A stretch of DNA of 16,873 nt from Candidatus Sivonenia alaskensis PMM_0068 (GCA_949127685.1 CASBPW010000155.1:1-16873), one strand, 5' to 3'; shown: positions 1 to 7,051, numbered from the stretch's first letter. Numbers and translations: made by a program. The notes: generated from the sequence alone by a model not told the origin.

Positions 1-127
1 GGGCGGATATATATCCACGAACCTCTCTACGCTGAGCCATTTCAAGTTTAGGAAATGCCAGAGAATGCTTGGAGTGATTCACCAATAACGCTGCAACCAA
101 CACGGATGTATCGTATAGAATCTTCAC
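1..127 (-). CDS. PIN-domain toxin, VapC-like (N-terminal 42 residues; cut by window edge)
   Basis: Reading the minus strand from a GTG at 127 gives 42 codons without a stop to the window edge. The start MKILYDTSVLVAALL is the typical first strand and helix of a PIN domain, with Asp6 as the first of the conserved metal-binding acidic residues. The visible part ends in a GYISA stretch that resembles the region before the second PIN strand. PIN toxins of this type are Mg-dependent ribonucleases that cleave RNA and are held inactive by a cognate antitoxin. The GTG overlaps the stop of the upstream antitoxin gene as GTGA, the coupling usual in toxin-antitoxin operons. The remaining acidic residues lie outside the window, so whether the toxin is intact cannot be judged. 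Confidence 0.8.
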   Translation of the reverse strand, partial: MKILYDTSVLVAALLVNHSKHSLAFPKLEMAQRREVRGYISA

Positions 128-381
128 AGACCTATTTCTTTGAGCTGTGATTGGATGCGTTCCTCTCGCATTTCACCGATAAACGTATTGATATCAAACC
201 CGCTTAATTCACCAGTTTCAATCACTAAAACACCCTGCTTGCGGTACATTCTTTTGTGCTGGCCTGGCTGCGTTGATTCGGTCGATTGCTGCTGTAATAC
301 TTTAAGCACATCTAAAAGCTCTCGCACAATTCCGTCCGGCGAACTTTGAATAGCTTGAATCAGTTCTTCTTTCGGTGTCAT
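124..381 (-). CDS. VapB-like antitoxin for the adjacent PIN toxin
   Basis: This small gene encodes about 85 residues and sits directly before the PIN-domain toxin, overlapping it by four bases. The N-terminal half (PKEELIQAIQSSPDGIVREL) looks helical. A basic stretch (HKRMYRKQGVLVIETGEL) and an acidic-basic tail (IGEMREERIQSQL) follow, a layout I associate with small cyanobacterial proteins encoded before PIN toxins. Its inferred role is to bind and neutralise the toxin and perhaps repress the operon. The start is uncertain: ATG at 381 is chosen, but an in-frame TTG at 387 adds two residues, and an in-frame stop lies just upstream of it. Neither start has a convincing ribosome binding site. 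The DNA-binding fold is not evident by eye. Confidence 0.72.
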   Translation of the reverse strand: MTPKEELIQAIQSSPDGIVRELLDVLKVLQQQSTESTQPGQHKRMYRKQGVLVIETGELSGFDINTFIGEMREERIQSQLKEIGL

Positions 382-431
382 CTTCAACTTGTCTTATGAT
401 TCAACCCCTCTTAATTTTATCGCGGTGTTTG

Positions 432-441
432 ACTCATGAGT
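432..441. promoter_or_regulatory. 10-bp perfect palindrome, candidate TA operator
   Basis: ACTCATGAGT is a perfect palindrome in the 134-bp gap between the antitoxin start (minus strand) and the nuclease-inhibitor start (plus strand). It lies about 50 bp upstream of the antitoxin. VapBC and similar operons are often autoregulated through short palindromes in this position, so it is a reasonable operator candidate. A perfect 10-bp palindrome can also occur by chance. Confidence 0.3.
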
Positions 442-482
442 GGAATCGCAGGGACTCCAGGGCGTCAGATGGTTCAAGCAGG

Positions 483-488
483 TATACT
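483..488 (+). promoter_or_regulatory. possible -10 element for the NuiA-like gene
   Basis: TATACT matches five of six bases of the bacterial -10 consensus and lies 34 bp before the inhibitor start codon, leaving room for a leader of about 27 nt. No good -35 element is present at the expected distance, so this is a weak call. Confidence 0.3.
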
Positions 489-521
489 CCCTAGGTAAGA
501 AACATTCCTCTCCTCCCTACT

Positions 522-923
522 ATGGCCTCCCGTGATACTGCCCTCCTGGATACCCTCAAACAAGCCTCCGCTGGACTACAGTACACCAGCGAATCTGATT
601 ATCCATTTGATGTATTCTCATGGCAAACCGATACGCTGACTGCTGAACAGGTCCTCATCGAAACAAAACATCCTGAGGATACGCCAGTTCAAGTTTGGGA
701 CCTTGATAAATTTTTTGACCAAGCGACCGAGGAGAAAGATTGGTATGGGCCAGAAGACAAGAAAACAGTTGCCCGTTACAAGCACTTGGTCCATACCCTC
801 CAGACTACGCTCAGCGATATTCAGGTGTATCGAGTAGGAGAGATAGAGTTGGATGTCTACATAGTCGGCAAGACCCCAGAAGGTTCCCTCGCCGGACTTT
901 CCACAAAAGTAGTAGAAACTTAA
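522..923 (+). CDS. nuiA: NuiA-family nuclease inhibitor
   Basis: The 133-residue product matches the NuiA family along its whole length as I remember Anabaena NuiA (135 residues). Shared blocks are LKQAS near residue 12, SESDYPFDVF at 23-32, DWY at 73-75, QVYRVGEIELDVYIVG at 101-116, and the C-terminal STKVVET. NuiA is a cytoplasmic protein that plugs the active site of the non-specific nuclease NucA. From memory of the Anabaena complex, Glu24, Trp76 and the C-terminal Thr135 make key contacts; here Glu24, Trp74 and Thr133 occupy these places and the protein ends exactly at that Thr. The gene is convergent with a NucA-type nuclease gene whose stop lies 11 bp away. The inferred role is to protect the cell from its own nuclease before export. 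No clear ribosome binding site precedes the ATG. Confidence 0.92.
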   Translation: MASRDTALLDTLKQASAGLQYTSESDYPFDVFSWQTDTLTAEQVLIETKHPEDTPVQVWDLDKFFDQATEEKDWYGPEDKKTVARYKHLVHTLQTTLSDIQVYRVGEIELDVYIVGKTPEGSLAGLSTKVVET

Positions 924-934
924 ACTGATCTTTT

Positions 935-1942
935 CTAAGGACTATCCACCTTGCTCTCAATAACTTGTTGGACCTTATCCGACACATTAGAAAGCAGGTT
1001 ATAGCCCGTAGTTGCTTCTATCTGCTTTACCGTAGTCCGGTATTCGGTCCAATCCTTTTCTTTAAGGCCCTCTTCGTTAGGCATATCTACTGCAATCACC
1101 CGCGTATTTGCGGTAACCCCAGCGAGGCCCAAACCTGGCTTCTCTAGAACTACCACTACTTTCCAGTTGCGAGCAGGAATACTGATTTTTCCCTCGGCGA
1201 AGGTACCCTTCTGACCCGTTACTCCAGCGATGGTGTAGAGCTCCTTCCCCTCAGACACTAATTGACGAGAATAACTCTCCAGTTTCTGCCAAGGGCCTCG
1301 GTTCAAATCTGGAGTTTGCGGAATCATATTCGACATCAAAAACGTGGCTGAATTATCTTCCTTGCTAAGGGTCCTGTCTCCCGAAGGAGTCTGATGTCCA
1401 CGGTCGTACCCACTGCCTGAATAGTCAGAGGGAAGCACATGATAGAAATTCGAGGGCAGTGTGTCATCGGGTCGAAAATCATTTTGACGGTCTACTGGAC
1501 CGAGCCAACTTTGATTGAGTTGCCAAGATACCCAGTTAGGGATTCCCTTAGAAGCATTATAGGAAAGAGCATACTGAGGCTTGAGTAAAAGATAATTATC
1601 AGGTCGAATTCCCGCTTGGCTAGGATTGCCCATTGTCAGCTGCACTTGGGAAGAAGCAGGAGCGGATAGGGTGCTACTTCCGGAAGAAGATATAGCCTGT
1701 TGTTTAGATCTAACTCTTGCTGGAGGCTTATGCTTCTTGCCTTTTAAAACATAGACATTCCAAGTTTTCTCACAGGCATAGCCATCTCCATTCCCATCAA
1801 GATAGGTGGCCCCAGCCCGGTACGCATCAATGACTTGCTGAGCAGTTTTGAAGTCAGAGCATCTATAGCGTGGACTTTCGCAAGCTTGGACGGCGAAGAC
1901 AAGGGCTAGGGAAAGAAAAGAAAGGGCTGAAAAGAATTTCAC
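935..1942 (-). CDS. nucA: secreted DNA/RNA non-specific endonuclease, NucA type, with N-terminal Excalibur-like domain
   Basis: The 335-residue product starts with a hydrophobic export signal (about 1-20). Cys21 follows a VQA triplet and could make it a lipoprotein, although the lipobox is imperfect. Residues 28-58 form an Excalibur-like calcium-binding module: CSDF near the start, then DGNGDG at 49-54 and a closing CE at 57-58. A Ser- and Lys-rich linker (60-100) leads to a beta-beta-alpha metal nuclease domain. Its catalytic signature is DRGH at 180-183, with His183 as general base, Asn214 as the Mg ligand in NRGPW, and Glu222. NucA enzymes cut single- and double-stranded DNA and RNA outside the cytoplasm. 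Anabaena NucA is about 274 residues, so the extra length is the N-terminal module. The start is GTG without an obvious ribosome binding site. The inhibitor gene is convergent. Confidence 0.93.
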   Translation of the reverse strand: MKFFSALSFLSLALVFAVQACESPRYRCSDFKTAQQVIDAYRAGATYLDGNGDGYACEKTWNVYVLKGKKHKPPARVRSKQQAISSSGSSTLSAPASSQVQLTMGNPSQAGIRPDNYLLLKPQYALSYNASKGIPNWVSWQLNQSWLGPVDRQNDFRPDDTLPSNFYHVLPSDYSGSGYDRGHQTPSGDRTLSKEDNSATFLMSNMIPQTPDLNRGPWQKLESYSRQLVSEGKELYTIAGVTGQKGTFAEGKISIPARNWKVVVVLEKPGLGLAGVTANTRVIAVDMPNEEGLKEKDWTEYRTTVKQIEATTGYNLLSNVSDKVQQVIESKVDSP

Positions 1943-2020
1943 AAAAAATCTGATTCTAAGACTGCATCATAAGTATCCCAGAAGAAATCAAGATATCTAA
2001 AGTCCTGCATATCAAATATT

Positions 2021-2446
2021 TTAGGGAACAACCCGAACAGACCAGTTTATTTGGAAAGGATTAAAGGCGACCTTACTACCTTTCTTCGGTTTACCCGATA
2101 GTTGCACGGTATAAGGTCCAGGGCTAGGGAACATAAACTTTGCCGTCACCCGCTCTTCACCAGAGAGCGTATATTCACCAATCGGCTTTGCTGTTGGTTT
2201 TGGCTTACCGGAATAAAGCTTAACCATACAAGAGCAATCCTGAGCTGTAATGCTATTTCCACCTTTTTTACGGATCTCAAACCATCCTTCCACCGGCACT
2301 CCAGCCTTTGGCTGGTCATCAGGTTCAATATGGAATAAAGCCCCTACATTTTTGTCTTTTTCTAAGTCGTGGGCAAACACAGGTATTGTAGTCAAGACCA
2401 ATAAACTACACAGAGCGAAAGCATACTTCATAGATTCACAATTCAT
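2021..2446 (-). CDS. exported protein with predicted N-terminal histidine, partner of ferric-reductase-like membrane protein
   Basis: The product has a clear signal peptide. Cleavage after PVFA would give a mature protein of about 117 residues beginning HDLEKDK. The body looks like a small beta-sandwich and carries a FHIEP segment, a CSC pair (DCSCMVKLYSG) and a proline-rich stretch before PGPYTVQLSG, which resembles an immunoglobulin-like fold. I recall similar cyanobacterial periplasmic proteins without a defined function. A mature N-terminal His is a known copper ligand in CopC and lytic polysaccharide monooxygenases, so metal binding is possible but inferred. The start overlaps the end of the upstream membrane-protein gene by 11 bp, indicating one operon. 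An internal ATG at 2431 (MKYAF) gives a more typical signal peptide and may be the true start. Confidence 0.7.
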   Translation of the reverse strand: MNCESMKYAFALCSLLVLTTIPVFAHDLEKDKNVGALFHIEPDDQPKAGVPVEGWFEIRKKGGNSITAQDCSCMVKLYSGKPKPTAKPIGEYTLSGEERVTAKFMFPSPGPYTVQLSGKPKKGSKVAFNPFQINWSVRVVP

Positions 2447-3089
2447 CCTTTTTGTAGTGAGAAGACTGAGAAAACTGAATAGATAAATATTTTGCTAGAA
2501 GAACCAATACAGCTAGTGTTAATAACAATAAACTATTGGCGAATTTAAAAACATTCCATTCTGGTGCTAAATAATGAACACCGACCCAGATACTGTGAAT
2601 TACGCCCAGAATGAGAGCAGGATAAACCAAAAGGTGGAGTTGCTTCCAATATTTCCCCAACTTTCGGATAGAAAATTGATTACTGGTTAAAACGAGAGGA
2701 ACCATTAATCCCAGAGCCGCTACTCCTAGCCAAGCGCCTAGTTGAAAAACAGGTAGCAGAAAACTGATACCATCCCAGCGGCCTCCCAAAATATGTTCAA
2801 CAGAAGTGAGGGTATGCATCAAAGCAAAACCAAAAGTCGTTAAGCCCAACCAACGGCGATCTTGCATGATGCCGGGCAAAACGGGTTCTAGCGGTCTACT
2901 CAGTATCAACAAACCAAAACAGATTAAAGCGCTATGTCCCTGGAGTTCCGAAATCAACTGACCGGCTTGGTGTTCTCCCGTCGTCCAATAATCCCAAATC
3001 ACGAGACCGATCCAGGTAACGCCAATTCCTATAGCCAAAATGGGCCAGCGCAGCGAACGGAGATTGGGGGTAGTGGAAGGAGCGGCCAC
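2436..3089 (-). CDS. ferric-reductase-like transmembrane protein (MsrQ/YedZ-like haem membrane domain)
   Basis: This 217-residue protein has about six membrane helices (near 13-32, 48-64, 82-98, 107-133, 150-170 and 183-203). His residues fall inside or at the ends of helices: His52 in QGHSAL, His92 and His99 in the third helix region, His152 in KQLHLLVYPAL and His165 in GVIHSIW. The LH-x3-Y and later H-x2-W pattern is that of the ferric-reductase-like domain found in MsrQ, where such His pairs hold b-type haem for electron transfer across the membrane. No FAD or NADPH domain is attached, so electrons must come from a partner. No MsrP gene is visible; the overlapping downstream gene encodes a periplasmic protein instead. 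The start is GTG. The gene is divergent from the NHL-protein gene 56 bp away. Confidence 0.82.
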   Translation of the reverse strand: MAAPSTTPNLRSLRWPILAIGIGVTWIGLVIWDYWTTGEHQAGQLISELQGHSALICFGLLILSRPLEPVLPGIMQDRRWLGLTTFGFALMHTLTSVEHILGGRWDGISFLLPVFQLGAWLGVAALGLMVPLVLTSNQFSIRKLGKYWKQLHLLVYPALILGVIHSIWVGVHYLAPEWNVFKFANSLLLLTLAVLVLLAKYLSIQFSQSSHYKKDEL

Positions 3090-3145
3090 GCCTGGTCTTA
3101 CTTTAGGACACCTACAATCATACTAAAATTGAGATCTGGGAATCG

Positions 3146-4375
3146 ATGGGAGATTGGAAAGATATCTTGGCTGACCGCAAGTTCATACCTGTTGGAAGAG
3201 GGTGGATACTTTACAGCCTACTGATCCTAGGTTTTGTAGTTTATGGCCTAGGAGAGTTCCTTTCTAAAGACAAAGAGCCTAACTTTCTTTTTCATGGGCT
3301 TAGAGCGGCCCAAACCTCTAAAAACGATATTCCAAGCAATGCCTACCTATCCACCCTCAAGGATTTTGCTTTTCCTGTAGCCGTGACTCAGGACCTGGAA
3401 GGAAATCTATGGGTTATTGACCATAGCAATAACCGGATATTACGGGTAGAAAAGGGCAATCGGGTTTACTTAGTGGCAGGCAATGGTTCCAGCAAAGCTA
3501 GTGGGGATGGTGGACCAGCTCAAAAAGCGGGAATTTTTCCTATAGCCTTTTCGCTGGGTCCTGATGGCAGTCTTTACGTAGCTGACCATGAAAATCATCG
3601 CATTCGCAAAATCTTTTCCGACGGGACCATTGAGACCTTAGCAGGCACTGGCCAGGCTGGGTTTTCTGGAGATGGCGGACTGGCCTGGAAAGCCCAACTT
3701 AATGACCCGACAGGGGTAGCCGTAGACCAAGCCAACAATATATATATTGCAGACCATGGCAATCACCGAATTCGGGTGGTTCGTCCTGATGGCACGATTG
3801 AAACTTTGGCCGGCAACGGTCAAGAAGGATTTTCTGGAGATGACGGTCCAGCCCTAGAAGCACAACTCAGTAGTCCCTGGTCTGTCACAGTAGATTGTAA
3901 GGGCGGTCTATTGGTCACTGATATAGGCAATAACCGCATACGCGTCATTCACGCAGACGGGAAGATCCAGACGGTGGCGGGCGATGGAAAGAGTGAATTT
4001 AAAGGGGACGGAGGACCAGCCGTGGCAGCCTCTATTAATAGCTCCGTAGCTGTAGCCCCCGATTGCTGGACCCAGTCTCTCTATATTGCAGACACCGGCA
4101 GTGATCGGATTCGCCGGGTAAACCAGGAAGGCATTATTCAAACGGTAGCGGGGACGGGTATTTTTGGAGCCAAGGGAGATGGCGGTACCGCCTTAAATGC
4201 TGAGTTGGGTTCTCCCTATGGTCTATGGGTAGACCCTCAAGGGGGCGTTTATGTCGCAGATGCCAACAACCAACGAATCCGCTACATAACCCCCAATCAA
4301 AGCATACGAACTGTTCTCAGTCCTTTAAGGGCTGAATATAAACCCACATCTGAGGTAGAGGCTCCAGTTAAATAG
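3146..4375 (+). CDS. membrane-anchored NHL-repeat beta-propeller protein
   Basis: The 409-residue protein has one N-terminal membrane segment (about 19-38) without an obvious cleavage site, then six NHL repeats. Each has a strand such as GSLYVADHENHRIRKI, ending in VAGTG or LAGNG, followed by a linker of the type FSGDGGPA. Repeat starts are near residues 73, 131, 187, 244, 299 and 357. Six such repeats would close a six-bladed propeller outside the membrane. NHL propellers bind proteins or ligands, and a few are enzymes; nothing here identifies the ligand. The D-x-x-N-x-R-I-R core is well kept in every blade, so the fold is probably intact. The gene precedes ribBA with a 62-bp gap, but a functional tie to riboflavin is not evident. 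It is divergent from the ferric-reductase-like operon. Confidence 0.88.
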   Translation: MGDWKDILADRKFIPVGRGWILYSLLILGFVVYGLGEFLSKDKEPNFLFHGLRAAQTSKNDIPSNAYLSTLKDFAFPVAVTQDLEGNLWVIDHSNNRILRVEKGNRVYLVAGNGSSKASGDGGPAQKAGIFPIAFSLGPDGSLYVADHENHRIRKIFSDGTIETLAGTGQAGFSGDGGLAWKAQLNDPTGVAVDQANNIYIADHGNHRIRVVRPDGTIETLAGNGQEGFSGDDGPALEAQLSSPWSVTVDCKGGLLVTDIGNNRIRVIHADGKIQTVAGDGKSEFKGDGGPAVAASINSSVAVAPDCWTQSLYIADTGSDRIRRVNQEGIIQTVAGTGIFGAKGDGGTALNAELGSPYGLWVDPQGGVYVADANNQRIRYITPNQSIRTVLSPLRAEYKPTSEVEAPVK

Positions 4376-4437
4376 CAGATCCCGCCAGGCTGACCGGGGT
4401 CTCGTATGATCTAAATAGCTCTTGTGATACGTACCGC

Positions 4438-6105
4438 ATGGTCAGTTTTGATTCTATCCCCAATGCCCTAGAGGACCTCCGCTCTGGAAAAATGGTGGTC
4501 GTGGTTGATGATGAAAGCCGAGAAAACGAAGGAGACCTGATTGGGGCCGCACAGTTTGCCACTCCAGAGATGGTCAACTTCATGGCTACCGAAGCCAGAG
4601 GACTGATCTGCTTAGCTATGACCGGAGAGCGGCTAGACCAACTTCAATTGCCCTTAATGGTGAGTGTCAATACCGATAAAAATCAGACAGCCTTTACGGT
4701 CAGCATTGATGCAGGGCCAGAATTAGGGGTCAGCACCGGCATTTCGGCAGCGGATCGTTCCAAAACGATTCTGGCTACCATTAACCCGTTGACGCGACCG
4801 GAGCAACTACGCAGACCCGGACATATTTTTCCTTTGAGAGCTAGAGAGGGCGGTGTCCTCCAACGAGCAGGTCATACTGAAGCAGCCGTGGACATGGCCC
4901 GCATGGCAGGACTCTATCCAGCAGGAGTGATCTGCGAAATTCAAAATTTAGATGGCACCATGGCGCGATTGCCTGAACTCATCGAATATGCCCAAAAGCA
5001 CCACCTCAAAATTATCTCGATTGCAGAACTGATTAGTTACCGCTTGCAGACCGAGCGATTGGTCCTGAGGGAGACTAGAGCCAAGTTACCTACGGAGTAT
5101 GGTCTATTTGAAATTTTTGGATATCGTAGCACCCTAGACAATTCGGAGCACGTAGCTATTGTGCGGTCTCAAGCCGATCCTGAGACTTATGCTCCTTTTG
5201 CCGATAGCCAAGAGTCAACCTTAGTCCGAGTCCACTCAGAATGCCTTACAGGCGACGCTTTCGGTTCTTTGCGCTGTGATTGCCGGAAACAACTCCAAGC
5301 AGCCCTGAAAATGATTGACCACTTGGGAGAGGGCGTTGTAGTTTATTTGCGACAGGAAGGCCGAGGCATTGGGCTGGTGAATAAACTGAAAGCCTATGCA
5401 CTACAGGATATGGGCTTAGACACGGTAGAAGCCAACGAACGCTTAGGTTTTGCCGCAGATCTTAGGAATTATGGTATCGGAGCTCAGATTCTCAATGATT
5501 TGGGAGTCCGCAGAATGAAGCTCATCACCAACAATCCTAGAAAAATTGCCGGAGTTTCGGGATATAACCTGGAAATTACGGCAAGAGTCCCCCTCATCGT
5601 CGAAGAAACAGACTTTAACGCCCGTTACCTGAATACTAAAGCCCTTAAGTTAGGCCATCTACTCCCCCAGAAGCCGACGCATTATGTGACAGTTGGTCTG
5701 CAGTTCACGGGAGAACAAACCCCCAATCAGCGAGCAAACTACGTTGCTCAGATCCGGGATTTAGCTGAACGGTCCGACCTGACGATTCGAGAAGAAGACC
5801 GTCTAGTCGCTCGGGCTCTTTTTGGAGCAGAGAGTATTATTGTGCATGCGGGTTGTTCACTAAAAACGGATGAAGCTTGGTATCTAGACCCCCAACAGGA
5901 AGCCTATCAGAAACTGACGAATTTTCTGATCCAGGTTAGTCAATGGAAAAACTTGACCCGTATGGAGTTTCTGGTCGGGAGTGAGAAAGACCCATTAGCC
6001 CATCTCAGCGAAAGATTAGACCGCAAAGACCGACCTTTAACCTCTTTAAAGGACTACCTGAATGGGGCACTTTCCGAACAGTTAGTATACAGCTTTACAA
6101 AATAA
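4438..6105 (+). CDS. ribBA: bifunctional 3,4-dihydroxy-2-butanone 4-phosphate synthase / GTP cyclohydrolase II
   Basis: This 555-residue fusion carries out the two entry reactions of riboflavin synthesis. Residues 1-205 are the RibB domain: the acidic metal-binding loop DESRENEGD lies at 25-33, His146 in AGHTEA and Glu167 in CEI. Residues 208-408 are the RibA domain, opening GTP, with zinc ligands Cys269, Cys280 and Cys282 in ECLTGDAFGSLRCDC and the RQEGRGIG loop at 305-312. About 145 further residues (410-555) form an extension that I associate with cyanobacterial RibBA proteins of similar length; its function is unknown to me. All main active-site residues appear present in both halves. The 62-bp leader is too short for an FMN riboswitch. 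No good ribosome binding site precedes the ATG. The protein acts in the cytoplasm. Confidence 0.96.
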   Translation: MVSFDSIPNALEDLRSGKMVVVVDDESRENEGDLIGAAQFATPEMVNFMATEARGLICLAMTGERLDQLQLPLMVSVNTDKNQTAFTVSIDAGPELGVSTGISAADRSKTILATINPLTRPEQLRRPGHIFPLRAREGGVLQRAGHTEAAVDMARMAGLYPAGVICEIQNLDGTMARLPELIEYAQKHHLKIISIAELISYRLQTERLVLRETRAKLPTEYGLFEIFGYRSTLDNSEHVAIVRSQADPETYAPFADSQESTLVRVHSECLTGDAFGSLRCDCRKQLQAALKMIDHLGEGVVVYLRQEGRGIGLVNKLKAYALQDMGLDTVEANERLGFAADLRNYGIGAQILNDLGVRRMKLITNNPRKIAGVSGYNLEITARVPLIVEETDFNARYLNTKALKLGHLLPQKPTHYVTVGLQFTGEQTPNQRANYVAQIRDLAERSDLTIREEDRLVARALFGAESIIVHAGCSLKTDEAWYLDPQQEAYQKLTNFLIQVSQWKNLTRMEFLVGSEKDPLAHLSERLDRKDRPLTSLKDYLNGALSEQLVYSFTK

Positions 6106-6164
6106 TCGCTCCGTAGTGATCCCCGAAATACCAACTTTATTGAAAAACTTCCGCGTTAGTACGG

Positions 6165-6194
6165 TAATGTATCTGAACTTTATGTAATACATTA
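6165..6194. promoter_or_regulatory. inverted repeats TAATGTAT...ATACATTA before the small membrane-protein gene
   Basis: An 8-bp perfect inverted repeat (6165-6172 and 6187-6194) with a 14-bp spacer lies 33 bp before the start at 6227. Its right part also contains ATGTA-A-TACAT (6182-6192), an odd-centred perfect palindrome. The AT-rich sequence and position fit a promoter or operator of the 6227-6968 genes. No known regulator motif was recognised; NtcA sites (GTA-N8-TAC) do not fit. Confidence 0.35.
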
Positions 6195-6226
6195 ACTGAA
6201 GTAACAGAATCCTCACGACTTTAGCT

Positions 6227-6670
6227 ATGCATTCATTAAAACTTTACTTTCAAGGGAGTTATAGGGCCATCAAGGTGGTCGGCCATATTCCTCTCCTACT
6301 TTCTCTGTCGCTGATTGTGCTGATCAACCTCGTCTGTTGGACCCTGTGGCAACCGATTCTCATCGCAATGTTTGGCCAGTTCTCAGGATTTTGTTTGACC
6401 TGGGCCCTCTGCGCTGTGCTTTACATTTTAGGAACCCAGATTCGGGAACCTTCTTATCTGATTTGGCAAGGCTGTCTTCTTGGAAGTCTTTGGCATTTGA
6501 TTAACAAATCTTGCCAACCATTTCTGGGCTTTTGGGCTAACCTGTTGGGGCTTATAGTTACCGCTGGCTTGGTGTGGTGGTTTTTCTTGAAAGGAAATGA
6601 GCGTGGCGATGGCGGTCTCCCTTTGTCCGCACCGACCCCGCAGACTCCTAGCCCAGTCTTGGTGCGCTGA
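6227..6670 (+). CDS. small multi-pass membrane protein of unknown function
   Basis: I do not recognise this 147-residue protein. It has a short positively charged N-terminus (MHSLKLYFQGSYRAIK) and about four hydrophobic helices near 19-41, 46-70, 78-93 and 99-121. The second and fourth are rich in Trp, Leu and Gly. A hydrophilic, Pro- and Gly-rich tail follows (122-147). The short N-terminus and the charged segment after the last helix suggest cytoplasmic placement of both ends. No catalytic motif or binding-site residue stands out. A second unknown small gene starts 40 bp downstream on the same strand and may share the transcript. Steady hydrophobic periodicity and an AT-rich upstream region with palindromes support a real gene; no ribosome binding site is obvious. 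Confidence 0.65.
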   Translation: MHSLKLYFQGSYRAIKVVGHIPLLLSLSLIVLINLVCWTLWQPILIAMFGQFSGFCLTWALCAVLYILGTQIREPSYLIWQGCLLGSLWHLINKSCQPFLGFWANLLGLIVTAGLVWWFFLKGNERGDGGLPLSAPTPQTPSPVLVR

Positions 6671-6710
6671 ATATGTCACGCACACTTATCTTGAGAGGTT
6701 GTAATCAGCT

Positions 6711-6968
6711 ATGAGTAACCGCCGCATACTAGATCCACATGATATCCAAACTTATCGTTATAGAGTCAGGCTTTTGGGCCGTGAACTGTTGGATGAAGAA
6801 GACCAAATCAAGCGAACCACTATTGCTTTACTTTTGGCTGATACCGCAGTGACTTTAGCTAAGTTAGAAGTCCAAGAGACACAGAAACTCAGAGAAAAAA
6901 ACTCTCCACCTAAAGCTACCAATCATATACACCTACTTGATGGGTCCTATATGACCGCTGAGAAGTAA
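6711..6968 (+). CDS. small helical hypothetical protein
   Basis: This 85-residue protein is not recognised. Residues 10-62 are charged and strongly helical in composition (TYRYRVRLLGRELL, DEEDQIKRTT, LAKLEVQETQKLREK) and could form a coiled coil or helical hairpin. The last 20 residues are polar and less regular. There is no signal peptide or membrane segment, so it is probably cytoplasmic. A GAGAGG at 6693-6698, 12 bp before the ATG, is a possible though distant ribosome binding site. The gene follows the small membrane-protein gene by 40 bp on the same strand, so the two may be cotranscribed. It is convergent with glutamate synthase across a 215-bp gap. Confidence 0.6.
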   Translation: MSNRRILDPHDIQTYRYRVRLLGRELLDEEDQIKRTTIALLLADTAVTLAKLEVQETQKLREKNSPPKATNHIHLLDGSYMTAEK

Positions 6969-7026
6969 CATAGTTGCACTTATCGGTTAATGCTAATTAG
7001 GGCAGGGAGCTTTGGGTTTGTTCTTC

Positions 7027-7051
7027 TATGTATCGATCCGTACGATACATA
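7027..7051. repeat. 9-bp perfect inverted repeat TATGTATCG / CGATACATA
   Basis: The arms at 7027-7035 and 7043-7051 pair perfectly around a 7-bp spacer (ATCCGTA). The stem is AT-rich and has no T tract beside it, so a protein-binding site is as likely as an RNA hairpin. The ATGTAT/ATACAT core recurs on the other side of the two small unknown genes at 6165-6194. Confidence 0.6.

Noticed and set aside
388..521. tRNA or small RNA gene between the antitoxin and NuiA-like genes
   Set aside because: A GGTTCAAG stretch resembles a T-loop, but no acceptor stem or anticodon arm can be built around it.
4376..4437. FMN riboswitch before ribBA
   Set aside because: The gap is only 62 bp and shows none of the conserved RFN blocks or multi-stem layout.
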